A stretch of 64,000 bases of DNA. Origin: CAWHMS01 sp963830495. Its GTDB lineage: Bacteria; Actinomycetota; Actinomycetes; Propionibacteriales; Nocardioidaceae. The DNA lies in assembly GCA_963830495.1 (NCBI GenBank), contig CAWHMS010000002.1, forward strand, positions 1,364,001 through 1,428,000, read 5' to 3'. The notes beneath the pieces are model-generated. The model did no database searches and was not told the origin of the DNA. It saw only the letters and a program-made list of their open reading frames with translations. Below, piece by piece: positions 1-6,818 of this stretch (the first letter of the stretch is position 1; each line of letters opens with the position of its first letter). A program made the translations under genes and the position numbers.

Positions 1-393
1 GCCGACGGCACCGTCGAGATCACCGCGATCGCCCGCGAAGCCGGTCATCGGACCAAGGTCGCCGTGCGCTCGAACGTCGCTGGCGTCAACGCCAAGGGAG
101 CATGTATCGGGCCGATGGGCCAGCGCGTGCGCAACGTGATGACCGAGCTGCACGGGGAGAAGATCGACATCGTCGACTGGTCAGAGGAGCCGGGAGAGAT
201 GATCGCGCACGCGCTGTCGCCGGCGCGTGTCTCGGCGGTGCACATCGTCGACGAGTCGGCTCGCTCCGCCCGCGTGATCGTGCCCGACTTCCAGCTGTCC
301 CTCGCGATCGGCAAGGAGGGCCAGAACGCGCGGCTCGCGGCCCGGCTGACCGGCTGGCGGATCGACATCCGGTCCGACGAGGCCGAATCCTGA
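1..393 (+). CDS. nusA: Transcription termination/antitermination factor NusA, C-terminal part
   Basis: The frame is open from the first base, so the 5' part of the gene is outside the window; 130 C-terminal residues are visible. They contain two KH RNA-binding modules: one with the GxxG-type loop GPMGQR followed by RNVMTEL, and one with IGKEGQNARLAARLTGW. The fragment ends soon after the last KH domain, as in actinobacterial NusA, which lacks the acidic C-terminal repeats of the enterobacterial protein. NusA binds RNA polymerase and nascent RNA in pausing, termination and antitermination. Its place upstream of ylxR and infB is the standard bacterial order. Confidence 0.96.
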   Translation, partial: ADGTVEITAIAREAGHRTKVAVRSNVAGVNAKGACIGPMGQRVRNVMTELHGEKIDIVDWSEEPGEMIAHALSPARVSAVHIVDESARSARVIVPDFQLSLAIGKEGQNARLAARLTGWRIDIRSDEAES

Positions 394-837
394 CATGACC
401 GCTGCGACCCTGGGTGCCTGAGCGACTCGCGGCGGCGGTGGCGGCGCTCGACGTACGCCCCGGGCAACGCATCCTGGAGATCGGCGGCGAGCGCGGCATC
501 GCGGCGTGGCGGACTTCCACACCGCATCCCTGGAGGACCTCGCGCCGGGCTAGCTCGGCGCCTTCGACACGGCGTTCGCCGTCAACGTCAACGTGTTCTG
601 GACCCGGCCGGAGCAGCGCGAGCTCGACCTCGTGGCCGGATGCTCGCACCGACCGCCAGGTTCCACCTGATGTACACGCCACCCGTCGGCTCTGACATCG
701 CCCGCGTGCTCGGAGTCGTTGCTCCGAAGCTGGAATCCGCAGGCTTGCGGCACGAGGTGACGGTGACCGAGGCAGGGGCGGATCAGCTCGTCGCTTTCAC
801 GGCGCGGCTACCGAGCGGGTACAGTGGTCGCCGATGA
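394..837 (+). pseudogene. Decayed class I SAM-dependent methyltransferase remnant
   Basis: No intact gene lies between nusA and ylxR, but pieces of a methyltransferase can be read in successive frames. The first piece has LDVRPGQRILEIG, which resembles the SAM-binding motif I of class I methyltransferases. After a shift and the apparent loss of the central fold come AFAVNVNVFWTRPEQRELDLV and then a C-terminal stretch from about 640 with LAPTARFHLMYTPP, ending in the stop at 835-837. A typical enzyme of this kind is over 200 residues; here only about 130 codons of recognisable sequence remain, with stops and frame changes. This looks like true decay, not a single sequencing slip. The family assignment is inferred from motifs only. 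Confidence 0.6.
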
Positions 838-1178
838 CTCGCGCGCAACCGGTCCGCACCTGTGTGGGGTGCCGGGAGCGAGCGGCCAAGTCTGACCTCC
901 TCCGCCTCGTCGTGACCGGTGACGGACCTCCCTGGACCGTGACCCCCGACGAACGTGGCAGGATGGCCGGGCGGGGTGCGCACCTGCATCCCACCCTCGC
1001 GTGTCTCGACCAAGCCGTACGGCGCCGGGCGTTCCCGCGGGCATTGCGGCTCGAGGGACAGCTCGACACCTCAGCCCTGCGGCGATGGCTGGAGGCGCAC
1101 AATGCACAGGGTCGGCTCGATCAGGAGCAGACCGACGTACCAACGGAAGCGGAGCAGCGGCTCATGACCTCTCGATGA
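834..1178 (+). CDS. ylxR: YlxR family RNA-binding protein (RnpM-like)
   Basis: This 114-residue protein carries the family signature RTCVGCR at residues 8-14 and the later block RRAFPRAL, and sits between nusA and infB as YlxR does in most Gram-positive bacteria. The family (DUF448) is a small RNA-binding fold; the Bacillus homologue has been reported to modulate RNase P. The C-terminus beyond about residue 90 is a poorly conserved tail. A TACAGT hexamer ends 8 bases before the ATG, so this gene may start its own near-leaderless transcript as well as being read from nusA. The start codon is inside the methyltransferase remnant. Confidence 0.9.
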   Translation: MTRAQPVRTCVGCRERAAKSDLLRLVVTGDGPPWTVTPDERGRMAGRGAHLHPTLACLDQAVRRRAFPRALRLEGQLDTSALRRWLEAHNAQGRLDQEQTDVPTEAEQRLMTSR

Positions 1179-1210
1179 GAACTCACCGATGAGCATGCCA
1201 GTCAACTGAC

Positions 1211-1238
1211 GGTCCGCAGCCTTCGCAGGGCGCGGACC
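1211..1238 (+). promoter_or_regulatory. Hairpin just upstream of the infB ribosome-binding site
   Basis: GGTCCGC at 1211-1217 is complementary to GCGGACC at 1232-1238, leaving a 14-base loop. The stem ends six bases before the strong Shine-Dalgarno stretch GAGAAGGAG (about 1244-1252) that serves the GTG start of infB. It could modulate infB translation or protect the mRNA; no function can be shown from sequence alone. Confidence 0.4.
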
Positions 1239-1256
1239 ACCCTGAGAAGGAGAAAC

Positions 1257-4046
1257 GTGGCTAAAGCCAGAGTCCATGAACTCGCGAAGGAGTTCGGAGT
1301 CACCAGCAAGGAAGTCCTTGCGGCACTCCAAGACATGGGGGAGTTCGTCAAGTCGGCGTCCTCCACCGTCGAGCCCCCTGTGATCAGGCGGCTGGACGAG
1401 AAGCACGGCGACACCTGGCGTCAGGCCGCCGAGGCCAAGGCGGCCAAGAAGGCCGCGAAGAAGGCGCCGGCCAAGAAGGCCGCCGCGACCGCCGACGGTG
1501 CGTCGGCGGACGTTCCAGCGGCTGCTCCCGCGCCAGCAGCGGCGACTGCCACCAAGGTCGCCGAGCCGGCTGCGGCTCCTCCGGTGACCCCAGCCCCGGC
1601 GCGACCCGAGCCGCCGGCAGCCGCTCCGGCCCCGGCAGCCGTTCCCGAGACGCCGGCCGAGCCGCCGCGTCCCGAGGCTCCTGCGGCAGCGGCGAGGCCG
1701 CCGGCAGCCCCAGCAGCGCGCGCCGCGCGCCCCGGCACCCCCCGGCCGGGCAACAACCCGTTCTCGTCCACCCAGGGCATGCAGCGTCGCCCGTCGCCGG
1801 GGCAGATGCCTCCTCGTCCGCCCGCCGGCAGGTCCGGCGACCGGCCCGGCGGCGTACCCGGCGCGCCGCACCCCAACCCCGCCATGATGCCCAAGACCTC
1901 TGGCCTGCAAGGGCCCTCCGGTCGCGGCAACGGTCGCCCCGGCGGCGCGCCTTCCGGCGGACGTGGAGCCCCCGGCGGCCGTGGTGGTGCTCCGGCACGC
2001 TCCAGTGCCCCCGGCGGTGGTCGCGGCGGCTTCGGCGGTGGGCCAGGCGGTGCTCCCGGTGGCGGTCGCGGCGGTATGCCGACCGGCGGTCGCCCCGGCG
2101 GTCGTGGCGCCCGCGGCACGACCCAGGGTGCCTTCGGTCGCCCGGGTGGTCCATCCCGACGCGGGCGCAAGTCCAAGCGGGCGCGTCGCCAGGAGTTCGA
2201 GCAGATGGAAGCGCCGTCCGTTGGCGGTGTGCGGGTCCGCAAGGGCAACGGCGAGGTCGTCAAGCTGCCGCTGGGCGCCTCACTCACCGACTTCGCGGAC
2301 CGGATCGATGCCGAGCCGGCGTCGCTGGTGCAGTTGCTCTTCCACCTCGGCGAGATGGTCACCGCGACCGAGTCGGTCAACGAAGAGACCCTTCAGCTGT
2401 TGGCGACCGAGCTCAACTACGAAGTCCAGATCGTCTCGCCGGAGGACGAGGACCGCGAGCTGCTCGAGTCCTTCGACATCGAGTTCGGTGAGGACGAGGG
2501 CGACGACTCCGACATGGCGTCGCGACCCCCGGTCGTCACCGTGATGGGCCACGTCGACCACGGAAAGACCAAGCTCCTCGACGCCATTCGCAATGCCAAC
2601 GTGGTGTCCAAGGAAGCCGGCGGCATCACCCAGCACATCGGTGCCTACCAGATCGCCACCGAGGTCGAGGGCCAGCCGCGAGCGATCACCTTCATCGACA
2701 CCCCCGGTCACGAGGCCTTCACGGCCATGCGTGCCCGTGGTGCTCAGGCCACCGACATCGTCATCTTGGTGGTGGCGGCCGACGACGGGGTCATGCCGCA
2801 GACGATCGAGGCGCTCAACCACGCCAAGGCGGCCGACGTACCGATCGTCGTCGCCGTCAACAAGATCGACGTCCCGGCGGCAGACCCCTCCAAGGTCCGG
2901 GGCCAGCTGACGGAGTACGGGCTGGTGCCGGAGGAGTACGGCGGCGACACGATGTTCATCGACGTGTCCGCGAAGTCGAACCTCAACATCGAGGATCTGC
3001 TCGAGGGCGTCGTGCTGACTGCTGACGCCGCGCTCGACCTGCGCGCCAACCCCGATCAGCCCGCTCAGGGCCTGTCGATCGAGGCGCACCTGGACAAGGG
3101 GCGGGGTCCCGTCTCGACGGTGCTGGTGCAGCGCGGAACGCTGCGGGTGGGCGACTCGATCGTTGCCGGTCCGGGCTACGGCCGCGTTCGTGCCATGCTC
3201 GACGAGCACGGCGACAGCGTCGAGGAGGCGCTGCCGTCGCGTCCGGTGTTGGTGCTCGGGCTGACCGCTGTGCCCGGCGCCGGGGACAACTTCCTCGTGG
3301 TCGACGACGACCGGATGGCGCGTCAGATCGCCGAGAAGCGTGAGGCCCGGGTGCGGGCTGCGGCCAACGCCAAGCGCCGTGCGCGTCGTACGCTCGAGGA
3401 CTTCATGGCGTCCATGGAGAAGGGCGAGAGCCAGGAGCTCCTGCTCATCCTCAAGGGCGACGTGTCCGGCTCGGTCGAGGCGCTCGAGGACGCGCTGTTG
3501 CAGATCCAGGTCGGCGACGAGGTCAACCTCCGCGTCATCGACCGCGGCGTCGGTGCGATCAACGAGAACGACGTCAACCTCGCGATCGCGTCCGACGCGG
3601 TGATCATCGGCTTCAACGTCCGTCCCGCGGGCAAGGCGGGCGACATCGCGGACCGTGAAGGCGTCGACATCCGGTACTACTCGATCATCTACCAGGCGAT
3701 CGACGAGATCGAGGCAGCCCTCAAGGGCATGCTCAAGCCGGAGTACGAAGAGGTGCAGCTCGGCACCGCCGAGATCCGGGAGATCTTCCGGTCCTCGAAG
3801 TTCGGCAACATCGCCGGCTGCATGGTCACGTCGGGTCTCATCCGCCGCAACGCCAAGGCGCGCCTGGTGCGCGACGGTGCGGTGGCGGCTGACAACCTCG
3901 ACATCGCGTCGCTGCGCCGCGAGAAGGACGACGCCACCGAGGTCCGCGAGGGCTTCGAGTGTGGTCTCACTCTCCGCGGCTTCAACGACATCAAGATCGG
4001 GGACGTCGTGGAGACCTTCGAGCTCCGCGAGATCGCCCGGACCTGA
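1257..4046 (+). CDS. infB: Translation initiation factor IF-2
   Basis: The 929-residue GTPase brings initiator fMet-tRNA to the 30S subunit and promotes subunit joining. The N-terminal IF2 helix-bundle module occupies roughly residues 1-55. It is followed by a long Ala/Pro then Gly/Arg-rich low-complexity linker to about residue 310, typical of actinobacteria. The G domain starts with GHVDHGKT at residues 431-438 and continues with DTPGHEAF and NKID, then domains II-IV. The GTG start at 1257 is supported by GAGAAGGAG five to ten bases upstream and by the conserved N-terminus AKARVHELAKEFG. Only a short gap separates it from ylxR. Confidence 0.98.
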   Translation: MAKARVHELAKEFGVTSKEVLAALQDMGEFVKSASSTVEPPVIRRLDEKHGDTWRQAAEAKAAKKAAKKAPAKKAAATADGASADVPAAAPAPAAATATKVAEPAAAPPVTPAPARPEPPAAAPAPAAVPETPAEPPRPEAPAAAARPPAAPAARAARPGTPRPGNNPFSSTQGMQRRPSPGQMPPRPPAGRSGDRPGGVPGAPHPNPAMMPKTSGLQGPSGRGNGRPGGAPSGGRGAPGGRGGAPARSSAPGGGRGGFGGGPGGAPGGGRGGMPTGGRPGGRGARGTTQGAFGRPGGPSRRGRKSKRARRQEFEQMEAPSVGGVRVRKGNGEVVKLPLGASLTDFADRIDAEPASLVQLLFHLGEMVTATESVNEETLQLLATELNYEVQIVSPEDEDRELLESFDIEFGEDEGDDSDMASRPPVVTVMGHVDHGKTKLLDAIRNANVVSKEAGGITQHIGAYQIATEVEGQPRAITFIDTPGHEAFTAMRARGAQATDIVILVVAADDGVMPQTIEALNHAKAADVPIVVAVNKIDVPAADPSKVRGQLTEYGLVPEEYGGDTMFIDVSAKSNLNIEDLLEGVVLTADAALDLRANPDQPAQGLSIEAHLDKGRGPVSTVLVQRGTLRVGDSIVAGPGYGRVRAMLDEHGDSVEEALPSRPVLVLGLTAVPGAGDNFLVVDDDRMARQIAEKREARVRAAANAKRRARRTLEDFMASMEKGESQELLLILKGDVSGSVEALEDALLQIQVGDEVNLRVIDRGVGAINENDVNLAIASDAVIIGFNVRPAGKAGDIADREGVDIRYYSIIYQAIDEIEAALKGMLKPEYEEVQLGTAEIREIFRSSKFGNIAGCMVTSGLIRRNAKARLVRDGAVAADNLDIASLRREKDDATEVREGFECGLTLRGFNDIKIGDVVETFELREIART

Positions 4047-4052
4047 TCCCGT

Positions 4053-4102
4053 GAGTTGTCAGACTCTCAGCGGGCTATGGCCAGTTGAGAGTCTGACAAC
4101 TC
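4053..4102 (+). terminator. Perfect 17-bp inverted repeat between infB and rbfA
   Basis: GAGTTGTCAGACTCTCA at 4053-4069 is repeated in perfect inverted form at 4086-4102. The 16-base loop itself can pair GGC with GCC. There is no U-run, and the rbfA ribosome-binding site follows within a few bases. It may be a U-less actinobacterial terminator, an attenuator, or an RNase processing site that sets the infB:rbfA ratio. Confidence 0.6.
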
Positions 4103-4118
4103 CGCATGAGGAGTGACG

Positions 4119-4601
4119 ATGAGCAACGGGAACGGGCGGGTCCGCAGGATCGCCGACCGGATCCACGTCGTGGTGGCCGAGATGCTCGAGCGGCGGATCA
4201 AGGACGCCCGGCTCGGCTTCGTCACGGTGACCGACGTCCGGGTCACCGGCGACACCCAGCACGCCACGATCTTCTACACCGTGCTCGGCGACGACGAGCA
4301 GCGTACGTCGACCGCCGCCGCGCTGGAGAGCGCCAAGGGCCTGATCAGGTCCGAGGTGGGCAAGCAGCTCGGCATGCGGCACACGCCGACGCTGGAGTTC
4401 ATCCCCGATGCGCTGCCGGAGTCCGCAGCACACATCGAGGATCTGCTGGCCAAGGCCCGGCAGAGCGACGAACAGGTCGCCGCGTCGGCCGCGGGCGCCA
4501 CGTATGCGGGAGAGCCGGATCCCTATCGTCGGCCCGACCCCGAGGACGGGGCCGAGGGTGCCGACGGGGCCGACGGTCTCGACCGCGATGACCGCGCCTG
4601 A
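4119..4601 (+). CDS. rbfA: Ribosome-binding factor A
   Basis: RbfA is a single KH-like-domain protein that binds the 30S subunit and helps mature 16S rRNA. The 160-residue product shows the family pattern RIADRIHVVVAEMLERRIKD at its start and VTVTDVRVTGDTQHATIFYT, followed by a disordered acidic tail from about residue 125. I chose the ATG at 4119 because ATGAGGAG lies at a good distance; a GTG two codons earlier sits inside that ribosome-binding site. The gene follows infB and overlaps truB by 14 bases, so the two are probably translationally coupled. Confidence 0.96.
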   Translation: MSNGNGRVRRIADRIHVVVAEMLERRIKDARLGFVTVTDVRVTGDTQHATIFYTVLGDDEQRTSTAAALESAKGLIRSEVGKQLGMRHTPTLEFIPDALPESAAHIEDLLAKARQSDEQVAASAAGATYAGEPDPYRRPDPEDGAEGADGADGLDRDDRA

Positions 4602-5466
4602 CGGTCTGCTCGTCGTCGACAAGCCGACCGACTGGACATCGCACGACGTGGTCGCGCGCTGTCGCCGACTCTGCGGCACCCGCAAGGTGGGTCACGCCGG
4701 CACGCTCGACCCGATGGCCACCGGCGTCCTCGTGCTGGGCGTCGGACGTGCCACGCGGCTGCTCGGTTACCTCGCACTAGCAGACAAGGCCTACGACGCC
4801 ACGATCAGGCTCGGACAGACCACCCTGACCGACGACGCGATGGGTGAGGTGACCGGCGGTAGCTCGGCCGACCACCTCGACGACGTACTCGTCGAGGGTG
4901 CGGTCGCCGGGTTGACCGGCACGCTCAAGCAGGTCCCGTCAGCAGTCTCGGCCATCAAGATCGACGGAGAGCGCGCCTACAAACGGGTACGTGCCGGCGA
5001 GGACATCGCGCTGCCGGCGCGCCAGGTCACCGTCACGGAGTTCGCCGTGCGCCAGGTACGCCGCCTGCCGGGTCTGGTGGACGTCGACGTACACGTGGAG
5101 TGCTCGACCGGCACCTACGTCCGCGCCCTGGCTCGAGACCTGGGCGCCGAGCTCGGTGTCGGGGGGCATCTCACGGCGCTGCGCCGGACCCGCGTCGGAG
5201 GCTTCGCGCTCACGCGGGCCCGCACGCTGGACGAGCTCGAGCACCACCTCGACCTGATCGGCCTGGACCAGGCCGCAGCCGCCAGCTTCCCGACGTACCT
5301 GGTCGACGACGAGCACCTCGCCGGGGTCCGCAACGGCCGGCAGCTGCACGCGCGGCTCGGGGTGGACGGCCCGGTGGCGCTGATGACGGAGGCGGGGCAC
5401 TTCGTCGCGCTCTACGAGCAGCACGGGCCGGTGGCGAAGGCGGTGTCGGTCTTCGACCCGGCCTGA
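4588..5466 (+). CDS. truB: tRNA pseudouridine(55) synthase
   Basis: TruB isomerises U55 in the T-arm of tRNAs. The 292-residue protein begins with GLLVVDKPTDWTSHDVV and has the catalytic motif GHAGTLDPMATGVL, with the nucleophilic aspartate at residue 41. A C-terminal PUA-like region follows from about residue 225. The ATG at 4588 lies inside the end of rbfA and restores the normal N-terminus; longer upstream reading in this frame is only rbfA shadow. The infB-rbfA-truB order is conserved across bacteria. Confidence 0.97.
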   Translation: MTAPDGLLVVDKPTDWTSHDVVARCRRLCGTRKVGHAGTLDPMATGVLVLGVGRATRLLGYLALADKAYDATIRLGQTTLTDDAMGEVTGGSSADHLDDVLVEGAVAGLTGTLKQVPSAVSAIKIDGERAYKRVRAGEDIALPARQVTVTEFAVRQVRRLPGLVDVDVHVECSTGTYVRALARDLGAELGVGGHLTALRRTRVGGFALTRARTLDELEHHLDLIGLDQAAAASFPTYLVDDEHLAGVRNGRQLHARLGVDGPVALMTEAGHFVALYEQHGPVAKAVSVFDPA

Positions 5467-5476
5467 GTCGCCGCCT

Positions 5477-5608
5477 GGCCAGGATTCGTCCGAAGTTGCG
5501 CGGGGCTGCCACGGCTGGTGCCTTCGGACGAGCCCTGGCCCTTGGCGGCCCGGGGGATTCGTCCGAAGGTGCGCGTGGTCGCTCCCGCTGGCGCCGCCGG
5601 ACGAATCC
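5477..5608 (+). repeat. Two tandem stem-loops sharing a TTCGTCCG core
   Basis: The first inverted repeat pairs 5477-5494 with 5523-5540, with 16 of 18 bases matching. The second pairs GGATTCGTCCG at 5555-5565 with its perfect complement at 5598-5608. Both contain GATTCGTCCG on the left arm, so one is likely a copy of the other. They lie after truB and before the next same-strand gene, where a terminator is expected, but neither has a U-run. A REP-like dispersed element is the alternative. Confidence 0.5.
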
Positions 5609-5651
5609 TGGGGGACGGGCAGCACTATGCTCGCAGCGGAGGTGACCGGTG

Positions 5652-6764
5652 ATGACCGAGACTGCTGACGCGCTGGCGAGCCTGAGCCCGACGCGGCGGG
5701 TGGCCGACCCTGGCGAGGACATCTCGATTGACGAGCTGCGGCTCGCGTCCCGCAACCACGCCATGCCCGCCGAGGCGTTGCGGTACGACGTCACTCCGCC
5801 GGGATTGCACTACGTGCTGACCCACTACGACATCCCGTATGTCGACCCGGCCGACTGGCGGCTCACCCTCGACGGCTGCGTCGACAGCTCGCTGGACCTC
5901 GACCTCGAGGCGCTTGCCTCGATGCCGCGCCATACCGTGCGCGTCACATTGGAGTGCGCCGGCAACGGTCGAGCCGGACTCTCGCCGCGACCCATCTCGC
6001 AGCCGTGGCTGACGGGGGCTGTCGGCACCGCCGACTGGACCGGCGTCCGGCTCCGTGACCTGCTCGCCGATGCCGGGGTGCGCCCCGATGCCGTCGACGT
6101 CTCGTTCACCGGCGCCGACCACGGACTCGAACGAGGCGTCGAGCAGGACTACATGCGCGGCCTGTCGATGGCCGACGCCACCGAGCCGGACGTGCTCGTT
6201 GCCTACCAGATGAACGGCGCACCGCTGCCTCCGCAGCATGGCTTCCCGGCCCGCCTCGTGGTGCCTGGCTGGTACGGCATGGCACACGTCAAGTGGTTGC
6301 GCCGGATCACGGTGATCGACCGGCCGTTCGACGGCTTTCAGAACCTCACCGCCTACCGCCTGCGGCAGGATCCCGACGAGGAGGGGGTGGCGGTCACCCG
6401 GATCGAGCCGCGGGCCCTGCTGGTGCCGCCCGGCTTCCCGGAGTTCCTGACCCGGGTGCGGGTCGTCCGACCGGGCACTCAGAGGCTCGAAGGACGTGCC
6501 TGGTCCGGCTGGGGTGCGATCGCGCGGGTGGAGGTGAGCACGGACGACGGTGAGACCTGGGTCGATGCCGTCCTCGGAGACTCGCCGTCGCCGTGGGCCT
6601 GGCGCTGCTTCAGCTACGACTGGGAGGCGACACCGGGTCGGCACCGGATCCTGGTGCGCGCGCATGACGAGAGCGGCCGGGTGCAGCGCGACCAGCCGCA
6701 GTGGAGCCTCGGCGGCTTCACGAACAACGCCGACCTGCCGGTCGACGTACTCGTCACCGACTGA
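5652..6764 (+). CDS. Sulfite oxidase-family molybdopterin oxidoreductase
   Basis: This 370-residue protein belongs to the sulfite oxidase fold of mononuclear molybdenum enzymes. The N-terminal molybdopterin-binding domain contains LECAGNGR, whose cysteine (about residue 102) is the expected Mo ligand, and the block GFPARLVVPGWYGMAHVKW. The Mo-cofactor dimerisation domain (Ig-like) follows from about residue 255, with GRAWSGWG and VEVSTDDGETW. No Tat signal or heme domain is visible, so it looks cytoplasmic and its electron acceptor is unknown. GGAGGTG at 5638-5644 supports the ATG at 5652. The substrate could be sulfite or another small oxyanion or sulfoxide. It converges with another Mo enzyme gene. 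Confidence 0.85.
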   Translation: MTETADALASLSPTRRVADPGEDISIDELRLASRNHAMPAEALRYDVTPPGLHYVLTHYDIPYVDPADWRLTLDGCVDSSLDLDLEALASMPRHTVRVTLECAGNGRAGLSPRPISQPWLTGAVGTADWTGVRLRDLLADAGVRPDAVDVSFTGADHGLERGVEQDYMRGLSMADATEPDVLVAYQMNGAPLPPQHGFPARLVVPGWYGMAHVKWLRRITVIDRPFDGFQNLTAYRLRQDPDEEGVAVTRIEPRALLVPPGFPEFLTRVRVVRPGTQRLEGRAWSGWGAIARVEVSTDDGETWVDAVLGDSPSPWAWRCFSYDWEATPGRHRILVRAHDESGRVQRDQPQWSLGGFTNNADLPVDVLVTD

Positions 6765-6818
6765 TGCTGGCGCGCCGAGCCGATCACTGGCCGGCGGCTC
6801 GTGACCCGGTGCCTGGTC

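Noticed and set aside
1440..2170. GC-rich repeats in infB
   Set aside because: These encode the usual Ala/Pro and Gly/Arg-rich linker of actinobacterial IF-2.
2280..3209. 309-codon open frame antisense to infB
   Set aside because: Such antisense frames are expected in high-GC genes with strong codon bias; the residues are His/Val/Arg-rich without any family pattern.
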